The translations under genes and the position numbers were made by a program. A stretch of DNA of 64,000 bases from Bifidobacterium primatium (GTDB taxonomy: Bacteria > Actinomycetota > Actinomycetes > Actinomycetales > Bifidobacteriaceae), in assembly GCF_002802875.1 (NCBI RefSeq), contig NZ_PEBI01000001.1, forward strand, positions 769,830 through 833,829. The letters are read 5' to 3'. Under the pieces are notes generated by a model that was given only the letters and a program-made list of their open reading frames with translations, was not told the DNA's origin and searched no databases. This document shows positions 55,044 to 62,781 of the stretch, piece after piece (position 1 is the stretch's first letter; each line of letters begins with the position of its first letter).

Positions 55044-58000
55044 CTACGCCCGCCTACGCAGCGTCAGCACCACGCCTGCACCGGCGAGCGCGGCGACGGT
55101 CAGGGCGACCATGCCCACGGCCACGCCGGTCCTGCTCAGCGAACCGGTCTTGCCGGACTGCTGGCCGTTGGCGGTGACGTTACCGTTCGCCGAACCGTTC
55201 GCGGTGTTCGCACCGTTCGCACCGTTCGCGCCCGCGCTGCCGGTGCCGCCGTTCGGCTTGGTGGTGCCGTTGTTGCCGCTGCCGGGCTTGTCGGACGGCT
55301 TATCGGACGGCTTATCGCTGGGCTTGTCCGAAGGATCGGGGTCCGGGGTCGGCTCGGTCTCCGCAGCGGCCACGACCACCTTCACCGTCACGGTGCGGTT
55401 GGCGGGCGCGACCTCCTGGTCCTTGGTCAGCGACATGTCGAGCATGCCGTTGGCGCGCACGTTCACCGACTTGACCCATGTGTTGCGGTCCTGGTCGAAC
55501 AGGCCACCGGCCGCGTTGCCGGAGTGGATCTCCGGGTACGGACGGGCATGGTAGGCCATGACGATGTTGTTGGCCTCGTCGTGCACGAGCGAGATGTGGC
55601 CGGGGCCGGCGTGCTTGCGTTCGTACGTCGTCTCGTCGGCGCCGTACGCACCCGTGTAGGTGTCGTTGGTGTCGAACGACGGGAACGCGGCGGTCGTCCA
55701 GCTGGCCGGGTCGGTCAGGTCGGCGTCGGCCTTGGCGCGCATCACGTTGGTGTTGTAGTACTTGTCCACCGTGGCGCCGGCGTACGCGATGTACACGTAG
55801 TCGCCGTGACCGAACATGAACGGCGCCTCGACGATCGCCTGGTCCGAGCCTTCGGTGTTGTCGCCGGGGGTCGGGGCGTACTTGCCGTACTCGAACTGCT
55901 GGCTGACCTGGTAGATCTGCTTGAGCGAGCCGTCGACGAGCGGGGTCTCGCCGTCGCCCATCTTCGCCTTGGCGAGGTACAGGCCGGCACTCTTCGGGAA
56001 CAGCCAGTAGCCCTGGGTCTTGCCGTTCTCCTCGCGTTCGAAGTACGTCACGTCGAACGCGGCGCCTTCGAGCACGGTCGGCTCGCCCCAGTTCTCGGCC
56101 TTGAGGAAGCCGCCGTCCTTGATGGACTGTTCGTCGCCGGTGTACGGGATGAGGATGGTGTTGTTGCACCAGCCGCCGTTCGTGGTCGAGGCGCCCTTGT
56201 GGAAGCCGGCCACAATCCACCACCTGCCGTTGATCTTGTGGAACTCCTGCGCCCAGATGAACGCGCTCCATCCGTAGAACGAGTTCGGGTACTGGTCCAT
56301 ATGACCGGGCGTGCCGTTCTCCGGCTTGATGATGATGGTCTCCTTGGCGTCCTTCAACCCGTTGATGGTCTTGGCGCGCGTGAGGCCGATGGAACGGTAG
56401 CTGTCCTTCTGGTTGTTGGTCTTGTCGGTGGACTTGACCTCGTAGGTGGAACCGGTCAGGTAGTAGTATCCGTCGTCCTCGTTGTAGAAGATGTCGGGAT
56501 CGGCGCGGGCGTCGTTGTACATGGCCTCGGCGGTCTGGTCGACCGTGCCCCTGACCTCGTACGTGCCGCCCTTCTTCGTGTCGATTCCGGCCAGGTCGTC
56601 GGCGTTCCACGTGACGTTGAACGTCTTTTCGGAACCGTCGTTGTACGTCATCGTGGCCTGCTTCTTGGCGACGGCCTTCGTGACGTCGTCGGCGGAGACG
56701 CCGTTCTTCAACGTGACGTCGGCGATGTCCTTCCTGCCGTTGTTCTGCAGGTCGACGTAGTTCCTGTAGAACGCATCGTATTCGGACTTCGACATCGCGA
56801 AGGCGCTGGTCTGGCCGCTGCCGGCCCAGGCCGGCAGACCGGCCGTGACCGCGCCGACGCCCATCGCGGCGGCGTCCGCCTTAAGCGTTTCGCCGGCCTT
56901 GGCGTCCTTCGTCAGGTCGCTCAACGTGGCCACGCGGCCTTCGCCGGAAAGGCCGTCGGTCCAGAAGACCTTGTAGCCCTTGGCGGCGGCATCGTAGACG
57001 ATGCGCGGGTTCGTGACGATCGACGAATCGGAGACGGTGATGGCACGCTCGTTGGCGAACGTCGCGCCGTCGGCCTTGGCGTCCCACACGTAGATGGCGC
57101 CGGTGGCGTTGTTCTGCGACGAGACGACGCCGAGCCTGCCGGCGGAGTCACGGAAGAACGTCGGCGAACCCATCTGCGCGTTGGGCTTCGCGGACTGCGA
57201 GCCGTCCCACTTGACCGACAGGATCGACTGCGAACGGTTCAGGGTCTCCCACTTTTCTGAGCCGGCGGCCTTGGCGGCCACGTACAGCGAGTCGGCGCGG
57301 CGGTCGTCGTTGTAGGCGAGCGGATCGTACTTGGCACCGTTCTGGTCGCTGCGGTCGACGTCCTTGACGTAGGAGGCGATGGCGCCGCCGTTGTCGAGGA
57401 TCGTCGCATCGGCCGTGATCGGCGTGGCAACGCCGTCGATGGTGGCGGTGAGCCTGACGCTCACGCCCTTCTCGCCGGACTTCGGCTGCGTGACCTTGCC
57501 GTCGGCGGCGACGAGCTTCGCGCCGTCGCCGGCCGCGGACCACGTGACCTTCTTGCCGAGCACGGTGGACGGCAGGTCGCCGGTGATCTTCGCCGGGATG
57601 GCGAGCGCGGCGGCATAGTCGGTCTTCGCGCTTTCGACGCCGAGATCGTCGTCGGAAAGCGCCTTGCCGTAGATCCTGAGGTTGTCGAGGAGGCCGGAGA
57701 AGTATTCTCCGTTGCCCCAGTTGGCCTTGCCGATCTGCAGGATGCCGCCGTCGGCGCCGAGGATGTCGGTGAGGGTCTTGCCGGTGGTGTTCACGGCGAC
57801 GAGCTTCTTGTCGACGTACAGTTTGGCGGTCTTGCCGGAGATTACGATGTCGACGTGCTTCCAGCCGGCGTTCGTCTTGGCGTAGGAGACGTTGCCGGAG
57901 GAGTCGCGCGTGCCGCCGGCGTTGCCGTAGCGTTCGACGGTGACGCCGGTGGTCTTGTCGAGCACGCCGACGTAGTGCTCCTTGCCGTACTCCTGCGTGG

Positions 58001-60998
58001 CGGCATTGGAGGCGGCGAAGAACGTCCAGCCGGTGTTGCCGCCGGCATCGGGCTTGACGTCGTAGGAGATGGTGACGTCGTTGTGGTTCTTGAGCAGCGG
58101 GGAGCCGTCCTTGGCGGTGACGTTCAGCCAGAAGTCCTTGCCGAGCTTCGCGGCCTTGCCGTCGGCGGCGTCTTTCGAGTCGGCGAGCGTGGCGGTGCCT
58201 TTGGTTTCGCCGGTGGCGTTGCCGCCGTCGAATGTGGCGCCGCTGGGGGTCTTGTCGAACGTGAAGTCGGCGAGCAGGTCGGGGTCGGTCGGCGTGGTTT
58301 CGCCGGTGCCGACGGTGATCTTGGCGGTGACGGTGATGGCGGTGGAACTGTACAGTGGACGGTTCTTCCGGGCGGTGGCGTTGTCGGTGAAGCCGCCGGT
58401 CTGCTTGAAACTGTTGTTGGCGTTGACGCCCTCGTTGATGAGGTCGTCCGTGTCGGTCTTGGACTCGCCGGCGGCGTTGGTCCACTTCCAGTGGTTCTTT
58501 GCCGCGCCGATGGTGTCGACGGTGCCGGTGACGGTGGTCGTGCCGTTCTTGGCGGTGTCGACCTTGGAGACGTCCCAGGTGACGTTGCGCTCGGCGGTGC
58601 CGTAGCCGTTGGCGAGCGTGACCTTCTGGGTGGCGGGCAGGGAGGCCTTCACGTCGGCGGCGGTGGCGTTCTTTCTGACCTTCACTTCGCCGGCGTCGAG
58701 GCCCTTGTTGTCGGAGGCCTTGGCGTCGGCCGCGCGGATGGCGTCGTACTGCGCCTTGGTGAGCGAGACCACGCCGCCGTGCTTGGTTTTGGCGGTGAGG
58801 ACGAATCCGTCGTTGCCGACGGGCGTCCACACGTTGCCGTCGGCGGCATCGAGGTCGTCGGATTCCAGCAGGTTGTAGCCGTAGCGGGCGCCGGAGGCGA
58901 CGGAACCGTAGTTGTCGACGAACATGTACCACTTGTTCTGGCCGTTGACCTTGAAGCCGTTGGCGCCCTCCTGGCTGCCGCCGAGGCTGTGGCCCACGTT
59001 GTTCTGACGCAGCACCCAGCCGTTGGCCGGGTCGGTGGCGTACTGGCCCTTGTCGTTGGCTCGCCACCAGTCGGCTCGGTCGGTGTATTCCATGAAGATG
59101 GTGCCGGAGCCGCTCGCGCGGTAGGAGCGCAGGTGCTCCTTGCCGGTGGCGTCGGTCACGGTGCGCTGCAGCATGGTGGTGTCGATGGTGTTACCCGGGC
59201 GGTACTTACTGTTGGGCACGAACACGCCGCCGAACATGTAGGTCTTGTTGGTGAAGTCCTTCGTGGCGGCCCACAGCACGTGGGTCACCTTCTTGCCGGG
59301 CTGGTTGTTCTCGCCGTCGTATTTGGCGGACGTCGACCAGTACATCACGAACGCGCCGCCCTTCCGGTCGGCCGGGTTGTTCGCGTCGGAGTCGTTGATG
59401 ACACCGTCGTCGTTGAGATCGTAGAAGTTCGGCACCCACGTGGCCTCGGGGGCCCAGGCCATGCCGATCTCGGAGATGGTCCTGCCGGTCACGGAATCGG
59501 TGAGCGTCTGGGTCTTGACGGGCTTGTCGGTGTACTTGTCGGCGGTGGCGGTCTCGAGCTCCGTCATGTCGTTGAAGTGGATGAGGTCCTTGGACTCCCA
59601 CACGTGCAGCTTGGTGCTGTAGTTCGTGGACCAGGTCCCCCAGCCGGCGTTGTCGCCGCCGAACACGCGCAGGTCGGTGGCGAGGATGTAGTAGGTCTTC
59701 GACTCGGGGTTGTAGGCGATGAACGGGTCGCGCACGCCGGTGGTCGACTCGTTGTTGGCGAGGATCGGTTCGCCGCCGTTGAGCTGGTCCCACTGGGTGG
59801 GGTCGTTGCCGCGGGTGATGTCGAGGTAGATCTTCTCGGAGTAGCCCTTGTTGTTCTCCATGAAGTGGACCATCACGTAGCCGTAGGCGTCATCGTCCTT
59901 CACGGTTTCGACGGTCACCTTGAGCGTGGCCTTCACGGTCGGCGCGGCCTCGGAGGTGGCGGTGATGGTGGCGGTGCCGGCCTTCCTGGCGGTCACCTTG
60001 CCGGTGGCGGAAACCGTTGCCACGGCGGGGTTGTCGGACTCCCACGTCACTGCGGGTTCGGCGCTGCTCGGTTCGACGGTCGTGCTCAGTGCGGTGCTGG
60101 AGCCTTCCTTCAGGCTCAGCGCGCCGTCGTCGGTCACGCCGTTGCCGTCGATGTGCAGCCTGCTCGGCACCGCGACGCCGAGATCGGTGGCGGAAAGCGC
60201 GCTGCCGTAGATGTTGAGGTTGTCGATGAGGCCGGTGAAGTATTCGCCGTTGCCCCAGTTGCCCTTGCCGATCTGCAGCACGCCGCCGGAGCCGCCGAGG
60301 ATCTCGGTGAGCTCCTTGCCGTTCACGTTGCTGGCGACGAACTTCTTGTCGACGTAGAGTTTCGCGGTCGTGCCGGAGATCACGAGGTCGACGTGCTTCC
60401 AGGCGTCGGCGGCGCCGGCGTTCTGGTCGATGGTGGCCTCGTCGGAGTTGCGGCCGTTGAGGTAGCGTTCCACGCGGGTCTTGTCGGTGCGGTCGAGCAC
60501 GCCGAGGTAGGTCGGCGCGTTGCCGTTGACGGCGTTCGCGTTCGGCGCGGCGAAGATGGTCCACTGCCCGCCGGCCGCCGCAGCCTTGGAATCATAGGAG
60601 ATGGTGACGTTCTTGAGGCCGGCGAGCAGCGCGGTGCCGTCGGACTTGGTCACGTTCATCCAGAAGTTCTGGCCGAGCTGGGCGGCCTTGCCGTTGGCGG
60701 CGTCGTCGGTTCGGGCGACAAGAGTCGCCGTGCCGTTGACGACGGCCTTGGCTTTGTCGGCGCCGGCGCTGGTGAACGCGCCGTCCGTCGGGTCGGTGTT
60801 GAAATCGAAACTGGCAATCGGGTCGGCGGCGGCCTTGGTGGTGTTCGCCGTCGTCACGCTCGTGACGCTCGCCACGTTGGCGACCGGTGCCGCCGCGGCG
60901 TTCTCCTCTGACGCGGCGGCGACGGATGGCAGCACCAATCCCACGCTCAGCGTCGACAGCGCGGTTATCCACGCCGCTATTTTGCTGGCTCTCCTCAA
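55044..60998 (-). CDS. Giant wall-anchored protein with two GH43 domains
   Basis: About 1984 aa from TTG 60998, preceded at six bases by GGAGGAAGGA; TTG 61040 is the outer limit of the frame. Signal peptide with RRASK start; LamG 50-285; Big_2 290-365; GH43 one about 370-735 (TTGVRDPFIAY, IGMAWAPEATW, with an EF-hand-like DLNDDGVINDSD insert near 510); Ig-like 745-880; LamG 900-1115; Ig-like and a propeller-like region 1120-1385; Big_4 1400-1470; GH43 two about 1480-1845 (NDARADPDIFY, FIWAQEFHKING, FDVTYFE, VEAPFMFGHGDY); Ser/Asp/Lys-Pro repeat DKPSDKPSDKPSDKP; LSRTG anchor. Extracellular arabinosyl hydrolase; substrate unproven. Confidence 0.88.
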   Translation of the reverse strand: MRRASKIAAWITALSTLSVGLVLPSVAAASEENAAAAPVANVASVTSVTTANTTKAAADPIASFDFNTDPTDGAFTSAGADKAKAVVNGTATLVARTDDAANGKAAQLGQNFWMNVTKSDGTALLAGLKNVTISYDSKAAAAGGQWTIFAAPNANAVNGNAPTYLGVLDRTDKTRVERYLNGRNSDEATIDQNAGAADAWKHVDLVISGTTAKLYVDKKFVASNVNGKELTEILGGSGGVLQIGKGNWGNGEYFTGLIDNLNIYGSALSATDLGVAVPSRLHIDGNGVTDDGALSLKEGSSTALSTTVEPSSAEPAVTWESDNPAVATVSATGKVTARKAGTATITATSEAAPTVKATLKVTVETVKDDDAYGYVMVHFMENNKGYSEKIYLDITRGNDPTQWDQLNGGEPILANNESTTGVRDPFIAYNPESKTYYILATDLRVFGGDNAGWGTWSTNYSTKLHVWESKDLIHFNDMTELETATADKYTDKPVKTQTLTDSVTGRTISEIGMAWAPEATWVPNFYDLNDDGVINDSDANNPADRKGGAFVMYWSTSAKYDGENNQPGKKVTHVLWAATKDFTNKTYMFGGVFVPNSKYRPGNTIDTTMLQRTVTDATGKEHLRSYRASGSGTIFMEYTDRADWWRANDKGQYATDPANGWVLRQNNVGHSLGGSQEGANGFKVNGQNKWYMFVDNYGSVASGARYGYNLLESDDLDAADGNVWTPVGNDGFVLTAKTKHGGVVSLTKAQYDAIRAADAKASDNKGLDAGEVKVRKNATAADVKASLPATQKVTLANGYGTAERNVTWDVSKVDTAKNGTTTVTGTVDTIGAAKNHWKWTNAAGESKTDTDDLINEGVNANNSFKQTGGFTDNATARKNRPLYSSTAITVTAKITVGTGETTPTDPDLLADFTFDKTPSGATFDGGNATGETKGTATLADSKDAADGKAAKLGKDFWLNVTAKDGSPLLKNHNDVTISYDVKPDAGGNTGWTFFAASNAATQEYGKEHYVGVLDKTTGVTVERYGNAGGTRDSSGNVSYAKTNAGWKHVDIVISGKTAKLYVDKKLVAVNTTGKTLTDILGADGGILQIGKANWGNGEYFSGLLDNLRIYGKALSDDDLGVESAKTDYAAALAIPAKITGDLPSTVLGKKVTWSAAGDGAKLVAADGKVTQPKSGEKGVSVRLTATIDGVATPITADATILDNGGAIASYVKDVDRSDQNGAKYDPLAYNDDRRADSLYVAAKAAGSEKWETLNRSQSILSVKWDGSQSAKPNAQMGSPTFFRDSAGRLGVVSSQNNATGAIYVWDAKADGATFANERAITVSDSSIVTNPRIVYDAAAKGYKVFWTDGLSGEGRVATLSDLTKDAKAGETLKADAAAMGVGAVTAGLPAWAGSGQTSAFAMSKSEYDAFYRNYVDLQNNGRKDIADVTLKNGVSADDVTKAVAKKQATMTYNDGSEKTFNVTWNADDLAGIDTKKGGTYEVRGTVDQTAEAMYNDARADPDIFYNEDDGYYYLTGSTYEVKSTDKTNNQKDSYRSIGLTRAKTINGLKDAKETIIIKPENGTPGHMDQYPNSFYGWSAFIWAQEFHKINGRWWIVAGFHKGASTTNGGWCNNTILIPYTGDEQSIKDGGFLKAENWGEPTVLEGAAFDVTYFEREENGKTQGYWLFPKSAGLYLAKAKMGDGETPLVDGSLKQIYQVSQQFEYGKYAPTPGDNTEGSDQAIVEAPFMFGHGDYVYIAYAGATVDKYYNTNVMRAKADADLTDPASWTTAAFPSFDTNDTYTGAYGADETTYERKHAGPGHISLVHDEANNIVMAYHARPYPEIHSGNAAGGLFDQDRNTWVKSVNVRANGMLDMSLTKDQEVAPANRTVTVKVVVAAAETEPTPDPDPSDKPSDKPSDKPSDKPGSGNNGTTKPNGGTGSAGANGANGANTANGSANGNVTANGQQSGKTGSLSRTGVAVGMVALTVAALAGAGVVLTLRRRA

Positions 60999-61050
60999 CG
61001 AGAATCCTTCCTCCGTAAGTACGGCCTCGACGCCGACCAACCACCGGATT

Positions 61051-61098
61051 GTTATCGTTTCGTTATGATTTCGTTATCAAACGACGGATTGTCGTTAT
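61051..61098 (-). promoter_or_regulatory. Phased ATAAC direct repeats upstream of the two-domain GH43 gene
   Basis: GTTAT (ATAAC on the minus strand) begins at 61051, 61062, 61073 and 61094, spacings 11, 11 and 21 bp. On the minus strand TTGATA, 17 bases, CGATAA can be read as a weak promoter within it. Possible regulator binding array. Confidence 0.45.
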
Positions 61099-61251
61099 CG
61101 AAACGATGGGAAACCGGCTCCTCACGGTTAGTCAAATCAATTGCCAATACTTCGTTGTTGATACTTGCACCCAGACCGGCGAGGCCTACGATTGCCTGCG
61201 TTGCGAACCGCTTTGTTTTCCCTTCGCCTAGGCAATCGCCCGCACCGACGA

Positions 61252-61286
61252 TGTGAGCACTAACAAGTTTAATGTGCGCGCTCACT
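61252..61286. promoter_or_regulatory. Pair of LacI-like operator sites
   Basis: TGTGAGCACTAACA (61252-61265) and TGTGCGCGCTCACT (61273-61286), 21 bp centre to centre, about 250 bases upstream of the GH43 start at 60998. They resemble the sites at 45508-45550 and 62247-62298. Confidence 0.5.
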
Positions 61287-61390
61287 ATTCGCCACCGCGT
61301 CCCCGACGGACGGGGTACACAATCCCCCGACTCCCCCGACCTCGACCCAAGCCACCGCACCGCACGAACCCACCGGTCCTCTTGGCCGGC

Positions 61391-61450
61391 CGCGCCCAGC
61401 CTCGTCCAGCCTCGTCCAGCCGCGCCCAGCCCAGCCACGCCCAGTCCAGC
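61391..61450. repeat. 10-bp tandem repeat
   Basis: Units such as CGCGCCCAGC and CTCGTCCAGC repeated about five to six times directly before array A3. Confidence 0.7.
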
Positions 61451-61462
61451 GAACCGCTTCCC

Positions 61463-61925
61463 CCGTTCACGAACCGCCCGATATGGACGCATTTCGCAAA
61501 TCGCGCAGTCCCTCTTCGTTCACGAATCACCAGATACGCCCACATCATACAATTCCCGAACCGATTCCCCGTTCACGAATCATCAGATACACGCGCATCC
61601 GACGTTTTATGAGCGCATCATCCATACGCGAATCGACCGATGCGTCCGCATCCCCCAATTCACGCACAAGCACCCCGCGCACGAATTCGCCGATACGCAC
61701 GCATCCCACCGTTCATTCACGGATATCCCGCGCACGAATACACCGATATCCATTCATTTCTCGGTTCATGAGCGCATCTCTCAGTCACGAATCGGAGAAT
61801 ACGAGCCTTTCTCATGAATCGCGCGACGGCGACGCAAATGCAAATCGTCGAATATGAGCGCATCGGATGATTCGTGAACGGCAATCGAGACACGAATCAT
61901 CACATAGGTCCATATGGGGCGATTC
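61463..61925. repeat. Stem-loop array A3 (nine units, 53 bp)
   Basis: The CGAA (once CAAA) core lies at 61470, 61523, 61576, 61629, 61682, 61735, 61788, 61841 and 61893: seven intervals of 53 and one of 52. Sequence conserved around the core is TTCACGAATC-x-CCGATA-x-GCATC; the other half of each unit often holds an inverted GATTCGTG- or TTCATGAG-like segment. Open frames run through it but look non-coding. Confidence 0.85.
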
Positions 61926-61959
61926 GCAAACGGAGCCGGCGCGACCCCGCTATCCCAAA

Positions 61960-62265
61960 AACCAAACTGCGCGATCGGAGAACCTGAAAAGAGGCTTAAA
62001 ACAGTTCTCGGATCGCGCAGCAGGGGTTTCTAAAGGGGAAATGAAAGAGAGAGGTTGTCGCAGCTCCTTTGATGGTTGGCGGAGAAGGTCGCTCTTCTCC
62101 GATCTGTTGTCAGTCGGTTGATTTGTTCGGTTGTTTCACAGCACATCGCATCAAAACCCGACATCGGCATCACTGCCGTCATCGACGTTTGGTAGACGTG
62201 TTGCTTCGCACCTGTCGACATTCACGAAACGGCGTCAACGCCGTCTTGTGAGGGCTAACAAGCAC
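61960..62265 (-). ncRNA. Candidate regulated small RNA or short transcript
   Basis: A good minus-strand promoter (62272-62299) and a hairpin with a T-rich tail (61960-62021) bracket about 300 bases. A 63-codon frame (62030-62221) exists but has no ribosome site or recognisable protein, so an RNA or a truncated leader is more likely. Alternative: the transcript reads through into the GH43 gene at 60998. Confidence 0.3.
61961..62021 (-). terminator. Terminator-like hairpin on minus strand
   Basis: CTGCGCGATCGGAGAAC near 61968-61984 pairs with the segment ending at about 62021 (one mismatch in 17). On the minus strand it is followed by TTTGGTTTTT. Confidence 0.6.
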
Positions 62266-62299
62266 ATTTTTAGTATAGCAGATGTTAAGGCTCTCACAA
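62247..62299 (-). promoter_or_regulatory. Minus-strand promoter with paired LacI-like operators
   Basis: TTGTGA (62299-62294), 16 bases, TATACT (62277-62272). Operator-like TGTTAAGGCTCTCACA (62283-62298) covers the -35 and spacer; TGTGAGGGCTAACA (62247-62260) lies just past the expected start point. Same design as the promoter at 45508-45550. Confidence 0.65.
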
Positions 62300-62354
62300 G
62301 CCGTTTCGTAATATTTTTCGGATTATTTGATTTCGTTTCCATGCTGCCATCACA

Positions 62355-62605
62355 TCCATGAATCATCGAACATGCCCGCATCCAACGATTCATGAACGGC
62401 GCTCCCGTACACGAATCGCAAAATATGCGGGCTACCGACGATTCATCGACGATATAATCGCGCACAAACCACGCAATACATCCATATCAATCAATTCGTG
62501 CATGCTTATCCATATCGCGAATCGCGATATGGAGGCATACCAGTTGATTCGTGAACAATGACTTGATTCACGAATCAACGAATACGCTGATAAATGCCCA
62601 TTCGT
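62355..62605. repeat. Stem-loop array A4 (five 53-bp units)
   Basis: The core lies at 62359, 62412, 62465, 62518 and 62571, exactly 53 bp apart. Each unit pairs an arm like CACGAATC with GATTCGTG about 22 bases on. In unit one both arms change together (CATGAATC with GATTCATG), keeping the pairing. Confidence 0.85.
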
Positions 62606-62682
62606 GCGCACAAACAACCGACGACACCGGCAAGTCCACGGCCACGGCCACGACCACGACCCATAATGCCATTCGTGCGTGC

Positions 62683-62733
62683 AAAACGACGGTGCCGCCG
62701 GGTCCCCGAATGGAGAAAGTCCCGACGGCACCG
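62683..62733 (-). terminator. Terminator of the partial GH43 gene
   Basis: CGGTGCCGCCGGG (62690-62702) pairs with CCCGACGGCACCG (62721-62733), one mismatch; on the minus strand a TCGTTTTGC tail follows. Confidence 0.75.
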
Positions 62734-62781
62734 AACCATGCGACTACGTAGTCGTATCTACGTAGGTGCACCTATGCGCTT

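Noticed and set aside
57855-60911. 1018-codon plus-strand frame opposite the two-domain GH43 gene
   Set aside because: Antisense shadow caused by strong third-position GC bias.
61272-61817. 181-codon open frame across array A3
   Set aside because: It lies wholly in the 53-bp repeat array, is rich in Arg/His/Ser/Pro as expected of shadow frames, has no ribosome site and no recognisable domain.
62030-62221. 63-codon minus-strand gene
   Set aside because: No ribosome site, no family resemblance; better treated as part of a possible non-coding transcript.
61463-62605. CRISPR array
   Set aside because: Regular spacing of about 53 bp suggested it, but the repeated part is only 50-75% conserved between units, both halves of each unit drift, and no cas genes are visible.
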